Notes: generated by a model from the letters alone, not told the origin. 64,000 bases of DNA from Palaemon carinicauda (GCF_036898095.1 NC_090751.1:46318034-46382033); one strand, 5' to 3'. Positions 10,968 to 22,897 are shown, counted from the stretch's first letter. Made by a program: numbers and translations.

Positions 10968-11203
10968 ATCTATGTGTATTACTATCTAGCATCATATTTT
11001 TATCACCTTAAATGTTGTGGATATATATTTTGCATATATCTGATTCATCACTACTACATTGATGAGAAGAATCTCATAGTTCTATATGCATGTATATTAC
11101 TATCTTGCATCATATTTTTATCATCTTAAACATTGTGGTTATATACTTTACATATATCTGTTTTATCACTACTACATTAATGAGAAGACCCTCATAGTTC
11201 CAT
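10968..11203. repeat. 118-bp tandem duplication
   Basis: TATTACTATCTAGCATCATA at about 10978 recurs as TATTACTATCTTGCATCATA at about 11096, and the similarity continues through ATCACTACTACATTGATGAG / ATCACTACTACATTAATGAG. Two copies, roughly 90% alike by eye. Confidence 0.85.
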
Positions 11204-11589
11204 GCCTACAACTTATCATAACGTTTAATTACTTGCACTGTGGATAGAATTGCATTGAAATATGTATTAAATCACTTAAGGAAGTACAGTAATCACCTTT
11301 AAATTCACTAGGTTCTAACTTATAAACATAAGCCAAACTGAAGCAATGTTTTGGATAATGGGCAAAAAATCTTTAATTAAAGAAAGTAAAGAAGCAATTG
11401 ATAGGGCTTTACTATCCCGTGAAGATGCTTCACACAGTAACCAGACCACTGAGATAGCATTTTTAGCTCTCACAGAATCCTAAAGAATTATTCATTATTT
11501 GAAAACGTCTCTTCAATTAATTATGAAAAATCTGATAAGTGAATAAGTACTTCTAATTAGATACTATTCATCATTTTTGGGAATTGGTC

Positions 11590-11665
11590 AAATCCCTTGG
11601 GCTTACAGCATCCTGCTTTTCCAACTAGGGTTGTAGCTTAGGTTGTTGTAATAATAATAATTATA
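11590..11665 (+). repeat. TAA-tailed dispersed repeat, end fragment
   Basis: GCATCCTGCTTTTCCAACTA followed by GGGTTGTAGCTTAGG and (AAT)n matches the ends at 14490-14545 and 61890-61963 and, reversed, at 62325-62390. Only about 75 bases remain here. Confidence 0.8.
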
Positions 11666-11910
11666 CAGGATGAAATATAGCAAATTTGAAAAACAATTTT
11701 TTTCTTAGCTATACAAACCTGAGTTTATTAAAATAGAGACATGTCTTCAGTGTTGCTGGAATGGGCATTGAATAATTAACACAGCAGTTTGTTAAAGACA
11801 GGTGGTGCAATGGTGGGGGAGCACTACCCAACTACTGTCACAGAATAGCTACTTTTGTCCTTAGGCCCAGAACTGAGAGGGATGGTTGAGGTGGAAAATT
11901 TAATATAAAG

Positions 11911-11990
11911 TCAGGTTTGTAAAAAGGAAAAAAATAATTAATTTAAAACATATTTGTTCCTATTCGTATACAAACCTTTCATCCTTCAAA
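11911..11990. repeat. ICR-like block of element H
   Basis: TCAGGTTTGTAAAAAGGAAA is the complement of the left end of H (TTCTTAGCTATACAAACCTGA, diverged), and ATTCGTATACAAACC joined to it is the complement of GGTTTGTATACATG at the right end (about 15972). The join AAAAC|ATATTTG again has the C|AT form seen in families 1 and 2. Confidence 0.6.
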
Positions 11991-13389
11991 ATAGGAAGAT
12001 ACACTCATTGGTGGAGGAAGACTCCTAGAACCAACAACTTAAAAAGCCATTAATATGGATGTAGAAGCTGTTACAGCCTTGATGATTAAAGACATAAAAG
12101 GAAGCTAGTACAGTACTAGAACCATTAAACCCTAGTGGCATCGCCAGTGTCAAACCAGGCATATCTAGAGTAATCTCACTAACTCATACTCCACCTTTCC
12201 AGGAGGATGGAGGAGTTGCTTATTAGCAGATGTACTCTGCAAGAAAGATGTTCCATCATATAACTCACCAGCATCAGACATCTGACCAGCGGGTAACAGT
12301 TGCAGCTGCTGATCCCATCAAGAGAGGAACAAGAAATAGGTAGAAGAGCCAGTCATTGTACCTCTCCTCACAACTTATGCCGAACGTGTTAACTTAGACA
12401 TGATACATACTAAGTCCTGTGAGGGACATGGGAGTGCTAAACAACTAATAAGTAGCCACCTCAAGATCCAAGAGTCTGTGACCAACATGCATAAGGTAAA
12501 GAGGCAAAGGTACCCTCAGCTCCAAGTACATCGAAAGTAAACTGGAAGCTACAGTCAGAGCTAGGATTATTAATACTGACTTGAGAAGGCAGAGGTATTT
12601 ACTGACCAAAGTCCCATCTGCAAGCAAAATGCATTAAGTCAGACGCATGTAACAAGACGCTTCCTTTTCATACACGAGGTGTCAATTCCTCCTCAAGTAG
12701 AACTGCAATGCTGTGACATGACACCAGGCAAATTTGTGTCAACTTACAAGGAGATAAGATCGAGATAGTCCCAAACTGGTGTTCCAGACCGACTGGTACT
12801 GGGTCTTCGTTACACAACTTGTGAGACAAAAAAGGCAGCAAAACCTATATCCCTAAAAAGTTTGACATTATGAAAAGCCTGAAACTCTCTCCTACTCTCT
12901 TGCTGATGCAGAGAAGAGAGACAATCTTGATGAAAAGAGCCATATGATGCCCTCCTCAAGTTAGCAGTTGGCACATTCTCCAGTGCCCTAAGGAGGAGAA
13001 CCACCAACCCAAGAATAAATCCCAGGAAAGGCACAACTGCAAAAAGCTCCCGGGGAGAAATCCCCATAATACCGAGGAGCCTCTTCTTTCCCAACTTTCT
13101 TGCCGAAGCACAGCAAAGAGACAGTCTTACGGGAAAGACCCTACAATGCCCCAAGGTTAAGGACCATCCCTTCAAAGGACCCCCAAGGTAGGAAAGACTG
13201 CTCAAAACTCCCTTCGAGCATGGATTGTTGACCTGAGGAGGAGGGATCCAAACTCTACAAAGGTGCTTTTCTGACAGAGGCAGGGGAGGAAGTCCCTGAT
13301 CTGCTGAAGAGTCTTATGGCTAGAGAGACACATTTTCTATGACCCCATTGTAGAGAGTTTAATTCTTAGGATCTACCTGAAAATACCTG

Positions 13390-13740
13390 AGGCCAGCCCA
13401 GATTGTTTTAAAGGTTTAAAGGCCACTCACAAATGGCAGAGGCAAAAGACAGTGATGGGACATTGACATTGCCCTAGCAAGCAGACAATGCCCTAGATAT
13501 TGAATATCATATGATCAGTGCCCAAGCCTGCTCTCCACCCAAGCTAGGACCAAGGAGAGCCAGGTAATGGCTGCTGATAACTCAGCAGGTAGAGCTATAG
13601 GCTCTCCCAAACCTCCCATCCTTAGCTCACGAGGTTGCAGATACTAAAGGAACTAAACGAGTTTGATCGGGACTCGAACATCTGTCTGGCGATCACCAGG
13701 CAGAGAAGTTACCAATAAGGGCATAAGGTGATAGGTTTCA
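13390..13740 (-). repeat. tRNA-derived SINE-like repeat
   Basis: On the minus strand GTTCGAGTCCC (complement of GGGACTCGAAC at 13670-13680) is a good RNA polymerase III box B, preceded by GCCTGGTGATCGCCAGAC, which can pair as a tRNA arm. The rest (GGCCACTCACAAATGGCAGA, CCACCCAAGCTAGGACCAAG, CTCAGCAGGTAGAGCTATAG) recurs, without the tRNA-like end, at 31636-31815. I infer a tRNA-headed SINE or a composite repeat; a clear box A was not established. Confidence 0.5.
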
Positions 13741-14079
13741 TCTTTGTCTGGCTTATAGAATCAGAATTGGGTCAAGGCTGAGACCATTAACTTGCATCTA
13801 ATCTTAGAAGACCATCGTATCCCAATCACAACCATTCAACCAACCTTAAAGGTACTAATTGAATGAAAAGATTCAACATTCCCTCTGGAAATGGGAGAAC
13901 ATCTTCCTAAGGTCCACGGTGTTCCTCCTATGTCACGACAAGAATGATGAAGGTAGGAGCAATTCTTACCCTCACCTGGCCAACGGATCCTCCTAACCAA
14001 AGCCTCCCGAAGGAGAAGTTCTTCCTAGAATTCCAGATGAAGTTTGCAATAGGCTTCCTGCATGACTATTACTGACAAT

Positions 14080-14545
14080 ACTTCTTCACTCAAGGGGTTA
14101 ACTACTGCACTGTAATTGTTCAGAGGCTACTTTCCTCTTGCTAAGGGTAGAAGAGAGTCTTCAGCTATGGTAGGTAGCTCTTTTAGGAGTAGGAGACTCC
14201 AAAATTATACCATTGTTCTCTAGTCTCAGGTAGTGTCATAGCCTCTGTACTATGGTCTTCCACTGTCTTAGGGTAGAGGTCTCTAGCTTGAGGGTACACC
14301 CAGACACACTATTCTACCTATTTTTTTTTTTCAAGTCTTTATAGCTTAAATGTGAAAGTTCTATATTAATGTTGTTACTGTTCTTAAAATAATCTATACT
14401 GATTGTTGATTACTTCTCTTGTTGTTTATTTCCTTGCTTCCTTTCCTCACTGGTCTATTTTTCCCTGTTGAAGCACTTAGCTTATAGCATTTTGCTTTTC
14501 CTACTAGGTTTGTGGCTTAGCTAGTAATAATAATAATAGTGTCTG
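14080..14545 (+). repeat. TAA-tailed dispersed repeat, long copy
   Basis: Reverse-complement homologue of 62325-62770: both carry GTTCAGAGGCTACTTTCCTC, TAGCCTCTGTACTATGGTCT, TTGTTACTGTTCTTAAAATA and CTATTTTTCCCTGTTGAAGC, and end in (TAA)n next to GGCTTAGCTAG. About 460 bp. No coding capacity. The trinucleotide tail suggests a retroposon, but its class is unknown to me. Confidence 0.75.
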
Positions 14546-16186
14546 AAGAAGAGAATAGGAGGGGGAATGAACAGTTGGTAGAAGAGGAAGAAAAGAGCAA
14601 ACTCATTCCGCTACCCGTGAGAGCTTTTTTCCTTGCTATCATAAAATGTTAAGCAGTTCCTACTGATCAGGAACAGGTGCGCTACCTCTCTGAGTTTGCT
14701 GATACGAGTAAAAGGAAAGGAAAAATTCCCATTCGAACAGCATTTCCATGTATTCATCTTTTGCTTGGACGTAAGATCAGACTTTCCTCAATCACAATCC
14801 TCAGATTATAATAAGAGTGAGGAGTAGTCTTGATCATGTCCAGAAAAGACAAGAGGTTTTGCCAAACGACCCAAACATAAACACTCTGATGGAAGCTTCT
14901 GTGAACATCTGAGTAAAGAAAGTGGTGCTTTCAGAATGACTGAAGACCTGCAAGTACTATAAGTCTCTTGAGTCACCAAAGACATGAAGTCTTCTTCTCT
15001 TGAGGTTGAGGACAGGACCAAAGGTCTATCTGAACATTGCCTGACAAGAACCAATGCGGTCGAGAGGAGCATGGATATGCACTCTGTCCTAGCGAAGACT
15101 TGTGAATATATGTCAAGAGAGTACTGGAAAAAGTTGTACAAGACTTCCACCACAAAATCCAGGGTCTCTCTGTTTCTGTCACATGTTCAGAGATGGAACC
15201 TTGTGAAGGGAATAGCACTCCCTTGTTCTGGTAGAACAGGTAAGGGAGAGCACCCAAGCTCCTCCAACATCTGTCCAACATAAAAAGTGCGGGGCCATGC
15301 AACTCCAGCTAGCTTGCAGCATGGGGCCGTGCAATTTTAGCCAGCCTGAAGCGGAAGTTACAAGAGCTTCCTCTGCTATAACAAAAACCACAAATGGAAC
15401 ACTCGCTGACACTATAACAGGTATTGCCATCCAGGAAACACTGTCAGCACTAAGTGAGCCCAATAAACAGGCAAAAATCAGTCGGAAACAGGTAACTCCT
15501 TCACATGGCAGAGAAACTACCACAAACCTAGATGAGTTACACTCTGAGTTTGTCATCTTCCTGATCGGAACAGTGAGAAAAACACTCCAAATAAGTAAGG
15601 GGGCTGCTTACAGTCACCTCTTCACAAAAGCACACAATACTCAGGGTTTCAGAGGTTTTTATCTTCATAGAAACAAAAATCATCACTGCATGCTTAATTT
15701 CGGGTGTGCTTCCACTTCCAAGAGCGTTTAAAAAAATAAAATAAGAATATAATACTAACACATTACAAATGAATGTAAGAAAAGATCCAACAGTAGGGAT
15801 AGGAGCACGCTGCTATGTCTGTATCCGCAGCGGCCAAGACAAAGGAGGCTATTCTGTGACAGGCATGAGGGAGAGGCGTTCTCCTCCACCTGTCGTTAAC
15901 CAACTACCTTGTTAACGATTCAATGACTGTTTTAGCACCACTTAAGATGTAGACTATTTTAAAGGACAAATGGTTTGTATACATGTAAGAACCAAGCTAC
16001 TGTGGAGAAAGGACTTGTACATCATACAAACACTCAAGTACAAAACTTGTATGGAAAAGGTTGTATCATGCAAGATAAAATTCAAAATGAAAGTTTTTCA
16101 ACTTTAACCAGATTATTGTCAAAAAGTTAAATAAAATTTATCATAAACATTGCCTAGCTAAGACAGGTGTTATTCTATATACTTAC

Positions 16187-16306
16187 ATACTCCAAAACCT
16201 TTTTGTATCCTGCATGATTAAGTTCCTTGGTATGGATATCGTAAACGATATCAAAGATCTGTTCTGCATGAACAACCTGCAGTCTTGTCTTTGCATCAAC
16301 AAGATT
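16187..16306 (-). CDS. Host-type gene exon, downstream of 31281-31523 (KRBA2-like)
   Basis: A 120-base minus-strand exon of exactly 40 codons with an acceptor CTCTCCTTTTCAG on its 5' side (positions 16307 upward) and a donor GTAAGTATA on its 3' side (16186 downward). It encodes NLVDAKTRLQ, then QIFDIVYDIHTKELNHAGYK and KVLEY. The FDI-x-H-x2-EL-x-HxGYKK pattern is what I recall from KRAB-A domain-containing protein 2-like (KRBA2-like) and other integrase-derived arthropod proteins, just before their HHCC zinc-binding segment. It joins in phase 0 to the exon at 31281-31523 across a 14,974-base intron. The following exon is not seen in the window. Family name moderately sure, exon status fairly sure. 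Confidence 0.55.
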
Positions 16307-16348
16307 CTGAAAAGGAGAGATGAATTCATTATCAATTCATTTTGTATA

Positions 16349-16528
16349 TTAACCCTTTAACCCCCAGGCTCTTTGGAAATTTCCAACCCTCGCAAGGGGT
16401 TATTTTTTCCCCAGCACATTTTGCAGTATATTTTCTTTAAATTGCTCTAACAGCCTTAATTTTTGTCATAGAGAGGTCAGGTTGGTCTCATTCTCTTGGA
16501 AAATGCCTGAATTTCTTCAAAAAATTAT
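16349..16528. mobile_element. Left part of a piggyBac-like MITE split by DIRS copy A
   Basis: Begins with TTAA|CCCTTTAACCCCC at 16349 and runs to AAAATTAT at 16528, where copy A begins. The rest resumes at 22898. TTAA target duplication plus CCC-starting inverted ends is typical of the piggyBac superfamily. A complete related copy lies inverted at 24309-24613. Confidence 0.75.
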
Positions 16529-16567
16529 GTTATTTTCATTAGTAAAATAAATTTTTGAATATACTTA

Positions 16568-16726
16568 CCCGATGATCATATAGCTGTCAGCTCTGCTGCC
16601 CGACAGAAAAACCTACGGGCGGAATACGCCAGCGATCGCTATACAGGTGGGGGTGTACATCAACAGCGCCATCTCTCAAGTAGGTACTCAAGTACTCGAT
16701 GTCAACATAGAACCAATTTTCTCCTC
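16568..16726. repeat. Left ITR of copy A
   Basis: Complement of 22720-22882. Contains CTGCTGCCCGACAGAAAAAC, CGCCAGCGATCGCTATACAG and ACATCAACAGCGCCATCT. Confidence 0.95.
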
Positions 16727-16771
16727 TGTCCACTGGGTCTCTATTGGGGAGGAAGGGTGGGTCCTTTAATT

Positions 16772-16865
16772 TATGATCATCGGGTAAGTATATTCAAAAA
16801 TTCATTTTACTAATGAAAATAACATTTTTCAATATTAAACTTACCCGATGATCATATAGCTGATT
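16772..16865. repeat. ICR of copy A
   Basis: 16772-16823 is the complement of the left terminal 50 bases (GATCATCGGGTAAGTATATT onward), 16824-16865 the complement of the right terminal 40 bases (AATATTAAACTTACCCGATG). The join AAAATAAC|ATTTTTC records the circle junction GAAAAAT|GTTATTTT. Confidence 0.95.
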
Positions 16866-17264
16866 CACACCCAGGGGGGTGGGTAGAGACCAGCATTACA
16901 TGTTGACATTATTATGAGCTAAGTATTCCGTATTTCATTTTAGCAGTTATTCAAAATAACAAGCATAAAATAAATAAGTACCTGGTAAGGAAGTCGACTT
17001 GAACAATTACTCTGCCTTTTTAAGTACGTCTTCCTTACTGAGCCTCGCGATCCTCATAGGATGCTAAGCGACTCCTAGGAGCTGAAGTATGAAGGGTTGC
17101 AACCCATACTAAAGGTCCTCATCAAAACCTTTAATCTAGGCGCTTCTCAAGAAATGACTTTGACCACCCGCCAAATCAAGTAGGATGCGAAAGGCTTCTT
17201 AGCCTTCCGGACAACCCAAAAATATTAATAAAACATTTCAAGAGAAAGATTAAAAAGGTTATGG

Positions 17265-19345
17265 AATTAGGGAATTGTAGTGGTGGAGCCCTCACCACTA
17301 CTGCACTCGTTGCTACGAATGGTCCCAGAGTGTAGCAGTTCTCGTAAAGAGACTGGACATTCTTAAGATAAAAGACGCGAACACTGATTAGCTTTTCCAA
17401 AAGGTTGCGTCGAAAATATTTTGCAGAGATCTATTTTATTAAAAGGTCACGGAAGTTGTGATAGCTCTAACTTCGTGTGTCCTTACCTTCAGCCAAGCTT
17501 GGTCTTCCTCATTCAGAAGGGAATGAGCTTCTCGTATTAACAGTCTGAAAATAATAGGATAAAGAATTCTCTGACATAGGCAAAGATGAATTCTTAACTG
17601 AACACCATAAAGCTTCAGACGGGCCTCGTAAAGGTTTTTAAAATAGAACTTAAGAGCTCTTACAGGACATAATACTCTTTCTAGTTCATTTCCAACCATA
17701 CGATAAGTTTGGAATATCGAACGATATTGGTCAAGGCCGAGAAGGCAGCTCGTGTTTGGCTAGAAAACCAAGTTGTAGAACATGTAGCCGTTTCGGATGA
17801 GAATCCGATGTTCTTGCTGAAGGCATGAATCTCACTGACTCTTTTAGCTGTGGTTAAGCATATCAGGAAAAGAGTCTTAAAGGTGAGATCTTTCAGGGAG
17901 GCTGATTGAAGCGGTTCAAACCTGTCTGACATAAGGAATCTTAGAACCACGTCTAAATTCCAACCAGGTGTAACCAAACGACGCTCCTTCGTGGTCTCAA
18001 AAGACTTAAGGAGGTCTTGTAGATCTTTATTGTTGGAAAGATCTAAGCCTCTGTGACGGAAGACTGATGCCAACATGCTTCTGTAACCCTTGATAGTGGG
18101 AGCTGAAAGAGATCGTTCTTTCCTCAGATATAAGAGAAAGTCAGCTATTGAGTTACAGAGGTACTGGTCGAGGATACGGATACTGACTTGCACCAGTTTC
18201 GGAAGATTTCCCACTTCGATTGGTAGACTCTAAGGGTGGATGTTCTCCTTGCTCTAGCAAACGCTCTGGTTGCCTCCTTCGAAAAACCTCTAGCTCTCGA
18301 GAGTCTTTCGAAAGTCTGAAGGCAGTCAGACGAAGAGCGTGGAGGCCTTGGAGTATCTTCTTTATGCGTGGCTGACGTAGCAGGTCCACCCTTAGGGGAA
18401 GTGTTCTGGGAACGTCTACTAGCCATCGAAGTACCTCGGTGAGTTATTCTCTCGCGGGCCAGAGGGAAGCAACTAGCGTCAACTTTGTCCCTTCGTGAGA
18501 GGCGAACTTCTGCAGTACCTTGTTGACAATCTAGAACGGAGGGAATGCATATAGATCTAGATGTGACCAATCTAGTAGAACGGCATCTATATGAACTACT
18601 GCTGGGTCCGGGATAGGTGAGCAAACTATTGGGAGCCTCTTGGTCATCGAGGTTGCGAAGAGATCTATGGTTGGCTGGCCCCAGGTGGCCCAAAGTCTCT
18701 TGCATACATCCTTGTGGAGGGTCCAATCTGTTGGAATTATTTGTCCCTTCCTACTGAGACAATCTGCTATGACATTCAAGTTGCCTTGGATGAACCTCGT
18801 TACTAGTGAAAAGTCTAGACCTGTTGACCAGGTGAGGAGGTCTCTTGCGAACTCGTACCATGTCAGAGAGTAGGTCCCTCCTTGCTTGGAGATGTACGTC
18901 AAAGCAGGGTGTTGTCCGTGTTCACCTCCACCACTTTGCCTTGAAGGAGAGACCTGAAGCTTTTCCAGGTCAGACGTACTGCCAGTAGCTTCTTGCAGAT
19001 GAAATGCATTGTCCTTTGACTCGAGTTCCATAATCCCGAGCATTCCCTACCACCTAATGTCGCACCCCAGCCTACGTCCGATGCGTCCGAGCAGAGAACG
19101 TGGTTGGGAGTCTGAACAGTCAGGGGAAGACCCTTTCAAAGGTTGATAAAGTCCTTTCACCAAGTCAGACCAGACTTTATCTTTCCGGAAACCGGGATCG
19201 AGACCGCTTCTAGCGTCTTGTCCTTTTCCAGTGAAAAGCTAGATGATACAGAAGAGGACGGAGGTGTAGTCTTCCAAGTGACACAAATTGAACCACGGAT
19301 GACAGTGTCCTAACCAGACTCATCCACAGCCTGACAGGGCAGCGT
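17265..19345 (-). pseudogene. Pol remnant of copy A: RNase H, methyltransferase-like, YR
   Basis: Colinear with Pol residues about 308-992 of copy C. RNase H is partly readable: the first-Asp block is present as SDASDVGWGA near 19060-19090, and an ORF at 18531-19043 carries the QGNLNVIADCLSRKG end followed by DLFATSMTKRLP. The recombinase core-binding part is open at 17681-18214 (RVYQSKWEIFRNWC, PTIKGYRSMLASVFRHRG), and THEVRAITTSVTF with the conserved H-x-x-R ends the piece at 17439-17699. Frameshifts separate these parts and the final Tyr segment lies in another frame. The RT is absent by deletion near 19345. Inactive in cis. Confidence 0.85.
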
Positions 19346-21560
19346 TCCTTCTTCAGCATCTTCTGGATGGATAGCAGGGCTGGGGGTTGATCGTCTTGTT
19401 CAGCAATGTCCTCATCAGAGGGTTCCTCATCCGAAACTGATGAGGAAACGGCAACGGAGTGGGCAACGTCTGACTCGCTGAATCCGGTCGCACTGGTGGA
19501 TGCGTGACGGAGCCGGACACAATATCATGGTACTGCTGCACAGTCTGTGAACTGTCAACCATGGGGACGCGAGGAAGTACAGCGTCAACCCGAAACTGTC
19601 TAGACTGTCTGGGTTGTGCAGTCAACCCCCTACCGGGTTGCTGAGGTTGCCGCACTGCGTCACAACAAGTCACCTCTGCTGGTTGTTGAACGTCTACCTA
19701 GTGACACACTGAACGTCCACAACCACCTCCGAGAGTCGCTTAACGTCAACGTGCGACTGGCAACCCATACTGGGTCGCATCGGTGGAGGAACCACCTCAA
19801 CTGGCGGACGCGAGTAGGATACCTCAGCGTCAACAGGGCGCACAACCAACCGGTAGGAAGGTTGTTGGCCAGAAGGTTCTTCTCCGTAAAAAATCCTCTA
19901 TCAAGGACACAAGCTTGGACTGCATGTCTTGCAGCAAAGCCCATTAGGGTCTACGGGAGCAGGTGTGGCAACAGACGGGGTTAGCGACTGAAGCGGAACC
20001 ATTTACCATCCCTGGAAGCCTTGTTATGCTTTAATTAAAGTCCATAGGAGGCTAAGCAGCTTAAGGCTCCTCTCCAAATGACAGAGTCCTCAAAGGAATA
20101 TCAGTAGGAGGGAGAACAGCACTTTCTCATCTACAGGAACCATGTCCGAGAAAAGCTAGGTTATCTCAGTGAGGGTCTCACTGGTGCATAAGCAGCAGAC
20201 CAGAAGGCAACGTTATGTAACTGCTTGACAGTCTGTGAACTGTCAAAAACTGAACTGTCAACCACAACAGGTGCATGAGGACATACAGCACTGGTGCATT
20301 AGTAGCAGACCAGAAGGCAACGTCATGTAACTGCTTGACAGTCTGTGAGCTGGCAACAACCAAAGCTGTGTGGGGAAGCCTCAACTCCTGACTGACTAGT
20401 CTGCTGCGGGCGAGTGGCGGTAACCACAGTGGGTTGCGGAGGCTGACACACCGTGTCAAAACACGGCAGCTTGTGGTAGCTCACGCACGGCAACGGAGTG
20501 CTCCGTGTGTCTGTGGGAGTCAGCATGCGTCTGGCAGGGTCGACTGCGCATGGGTGGAGGAGCTCTCACAACAAGAGTGTGGGAGCAGGCAGCCGCAGCG
20601 TCTGCTGGGCGCACAACCGTGGCAGGTTGTAGGCAAACGGGTGCATCGTCAACCTTCTCCGCAGTCGGAGTGTGGGAGCAGGCAACAACCAAAGCGGAGT
20701 GGTGGTGCGTGGTGGGGACTGCCGTGGGTTGCGGAAACTAACGCATCGCGTCAAAACACGGCAGCTTGACTCCACCTTCCCACTGCTGATGCGGTAGCTC
20801 ACGCATGTCAACGGAGGGTGCCGCACGTCGGCTAACGTCAACATGCGTCTGGCAGGGTCGACTGCGCATCGGTGGTGGAGCTCTCCGCAGCCGGAGTGTG
20901 GGAGCAGGCAGCCTCAGCGTGAGCTGGGCGCACAACCGTGGCAGGTTGTAGGCTAACGGGAGCAGTGTCAACCTTCTCCGCACGAAACTCCTGCAAAACC
21001 GCAGCTAACTGAGTCTGCATAGACTGCAGTAAAGACCACTTAGGGTCTACAAAAGCGGCAACAGACGGAGCTACTGTCCGTTGTGACTGAGGGTCTAAAA
21101 CAGCTGGTGCGGCAACAGACGGAGTTACTGCCTGTTGCGGTACCACCTTGCCTCTCTTGGGAGGTGTGCAGTCGTCGGATGACTGCAGCGAGTCCGAACT
21201 GACCCAGTGGCTACACCTGGGCCGTTGGACTTGCGCGGAAGGGACCGACTTGCACTTAAAAAGCTGCGAGATGTGGTCCATGGTTTCTTACGAGAAACCT
21301 CTTCCGCAGACGAGGAATAAATGGGTTCTCTCGTCTTTGTGTGGGTGGGGCGATCTTGGGTAGATACGCCCGAAACCACAGAGGGAAAAACGTCTGTTCG
21401 TTGATCAAGGCCTGTGGAACCCATAAGTCGTTCGACATTACTTCTCCCCTGGGCTTGGGAGCTTGTAAGAGGTCCCGGACTAGGTGAACGACTGGCACGA
21501 ACAGACGAACCCTCGGACGCAACACTGTAACACTTTGCGAATATCACTTTATCACTTTGA
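19346..21560 (-). pseudogene. Chimeric gag remnants of copy A
   Basis: Two gag-derived blocks lie in series. The left block (19346-20020) matches C gag residues about 280-490 (PTPLPFPHQ, VTHPPVRPDSASQTLP). The right block (20160-21560) starts with ASEGSSVRASRSPSPGPL and repeats the middle of gag again, diverged. The N-terminal Cys array of C, G, E and F is missing, as is the basic C-terminus. Copy B has the same two-block order with about 430 extra bases between the blocks. No long frame remains. Confidence 0.75.
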
Positions 21561-22719
21561 TTTTCTGTTTTGCACTTATTTCACTGAAATCGAAACTTTA
21601 ACTGATTTCTACCTGAAACACGCAATCCTATCCTTCATTAAAAGGTAGTAATTGCGAAAACAGTCGTACAATGCAACAGAAAACATAAATAAAGATAAAG
21701 AATTCAGTGGCTGGGAAAGAGACTAAACACTAGATCAAATAAACTACGTTTACAATCTCTCACCGCACATAGCCTGGGAACAAGAATAAAACCCTAGAAA
21801 CGTTTTACCTTCTTCCCCTACAGCGACTAGGGAGGAGAGTAAAAAACGAGAACAACGTTACCAGCTTGAACGAAACGTTTATTCTCCTCTCTCTCCCTCC
21901 GTCTCTATCTCTCTCTCTCTTTCTCTCTTGATTTCGCACCTGAGAGAAGAGCCCAATTATATATCGTTAAAACATGTTATTTGCTAAAGGAAAAAACTGA
22001 AAGGTTTTCCAAATAAAAAGTTCCTTTAATTTAGAATTTAAACCATTTAAGCTAAGAAAGAATGAACAAAACGCCAGAATCGGTTTACTCTTACTGCAAA
22101 GTGAAACCGTGATACACTCTCTCTCTATCGTAACGATAGAGCGCATGTTGAACGTCCTGAACGTCAACAACTGCGTAGACTAAAAACTAAACGTTAGTTC
22201 ATCTTTGAAAACAGTACGAGACTATCAAAGAAATTCTTTCATAAAACATGAAAATTTAAAAAGTATTAAATTCTTTAAAGGTTAAATACGATATAACGGG
22301 CTCAATGTTAATTAACTTCGGTTCCAAGTTAGGACCGCCTACTATCAGGAAAGGTCGCATATAAACAAACATAAAAATTTATTGTTATATGTTTATAATA
22401 AATGGAAAGTTAATCGAAGAGGCCTATAAAGGCGGAGAGATATAAAATATATAGATCTATAACGTGTTAAGCAAAATTACCAAAAACCTAAACACACTTC
22501 CGTCTAAGGGAAGGGTCGGCCATTTAAAAGTGAAAGAGAGTCCATACTCTCTTCGTCACCATAATTAAATCTATCCAAAACGAGTTCAAGTTTTGAAATG
22601 AAGATAAAACCCCTGCATAGCGAAAGCTCAAAACTGGAATAGTGTACTTCACCAAATCGTTGTGAAAACAAATCCAGTTAGTAACAGCGTATTTAGTAGG
22701 TCTTGCCAGTGGCACGACA
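21561..22719 (-). other. 1.1-kb non-coding leader of copy A
   Basis: Homologous over its length to 38600-39795 in copy B but absent from C, whose leader is only about 200 bases. It is AT-rich, with a pyrimidine tract at 21886-21930 (CT-rich, so GA-rich on the element's sense strand), a small perfect hairpin TCTATCGTAACGATAGA near 22124, and a stretch of AT-rich inverted motifs near 22370-22460. No ORF is conserved between A and B. Confidence 0.65.
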
Positions 22720-22882
22720 GAGAGAAAATTGGTTCTATGTTGACATCGAGTACTTGAGTACCTACTTGACAGATGGCGCTGTTGATGTACACCCCCACCT
22801 GTATAGCGATCGCTGGCGTATTCCGCCCGTAGGTTTTTCTGTCGGGCAGCAGAGCTGACAGCTATATGATCATCGGGTAAGT
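22720..22882. repeat. Right ITR of copy A
   Basis: Complement of 16568-16726, followed by the end sequence GTTTAATATTGAAAAAT (22881-22897). Confidence 0.95.
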
Positions 22883-22897
22883 TTAATATTGAAAAAT

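Larger units (their letters stand above)
10240..11679. other. AT-rich spacer between copies D and H, no gene seen
   Basis: Mostly AT-rich. It contains a G run at 10648-10654, a 118-bp tandem duplication (10968-11203) and a fragment of the TAA-tailed dispersed repeat at 11590-11665. I found no exon with flanking splice sites that I would defend. Confidence 0.5.
11680..15995 (-). mobile_element. Decayed DIRS-like element H, third family
   Basis: Recognised from its ends. The left end (TTTCTTAGCTATACAAACCT, then ACAGCAGTTTGTTAAAGACAG and CTGTCACAGAATAGC) is the inverted complement of the right end near 15835-15980 (GCTATTCTGTGACAGGCATG, CCACCTGTCGTTAACCAACT, GATTCAATGAC). An ICR-like block lies at 11911-11990. 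The interior has stops in all frames. Minus-strand ORFs at 12810-13205, 14806-15153 and 15179-15556 are probably debris of its gag/pol, but I cannot assign domains. A SINE-like repeat (13390-13740) and a TAA-tailed repeat (14080-14545) have inserted into it. Exact ends are uncertain by about 20 bases. Confidence 0.6.
16529..22897 (-). mobile_element. DIRS family 1 copy A, non-autonomous deletion derivative
   Basis: 6369 bp with both ends set by comparison to the empty MITE at 24309-24613: left flank AAAATTAT, right flank AAAAAATATG, no target-site duplication. ITRs lie at 16568-16726 and 22720-22882 and an ICR at 16772-16865. On the minus strand it holds a 1.1-kb non-coding leader, chimeric gag pieces, then RNase H, methyltransferase-like and YR remnants. 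The whole RT, the pol N-terminus and the gag Cys array are missing. Copy B has the same main deletion join, so A and B form one lineage. It sits in the intron of the KRBA2-like gene, sense orientation. Confidence 0.9.

Noticed and set aside
12810..13205. 131-codon ORF in element H as a membrane protein
   Set aside because: Hydrophobic stretch only, inside decayed transposon sequence, no start context or homologue recognised.
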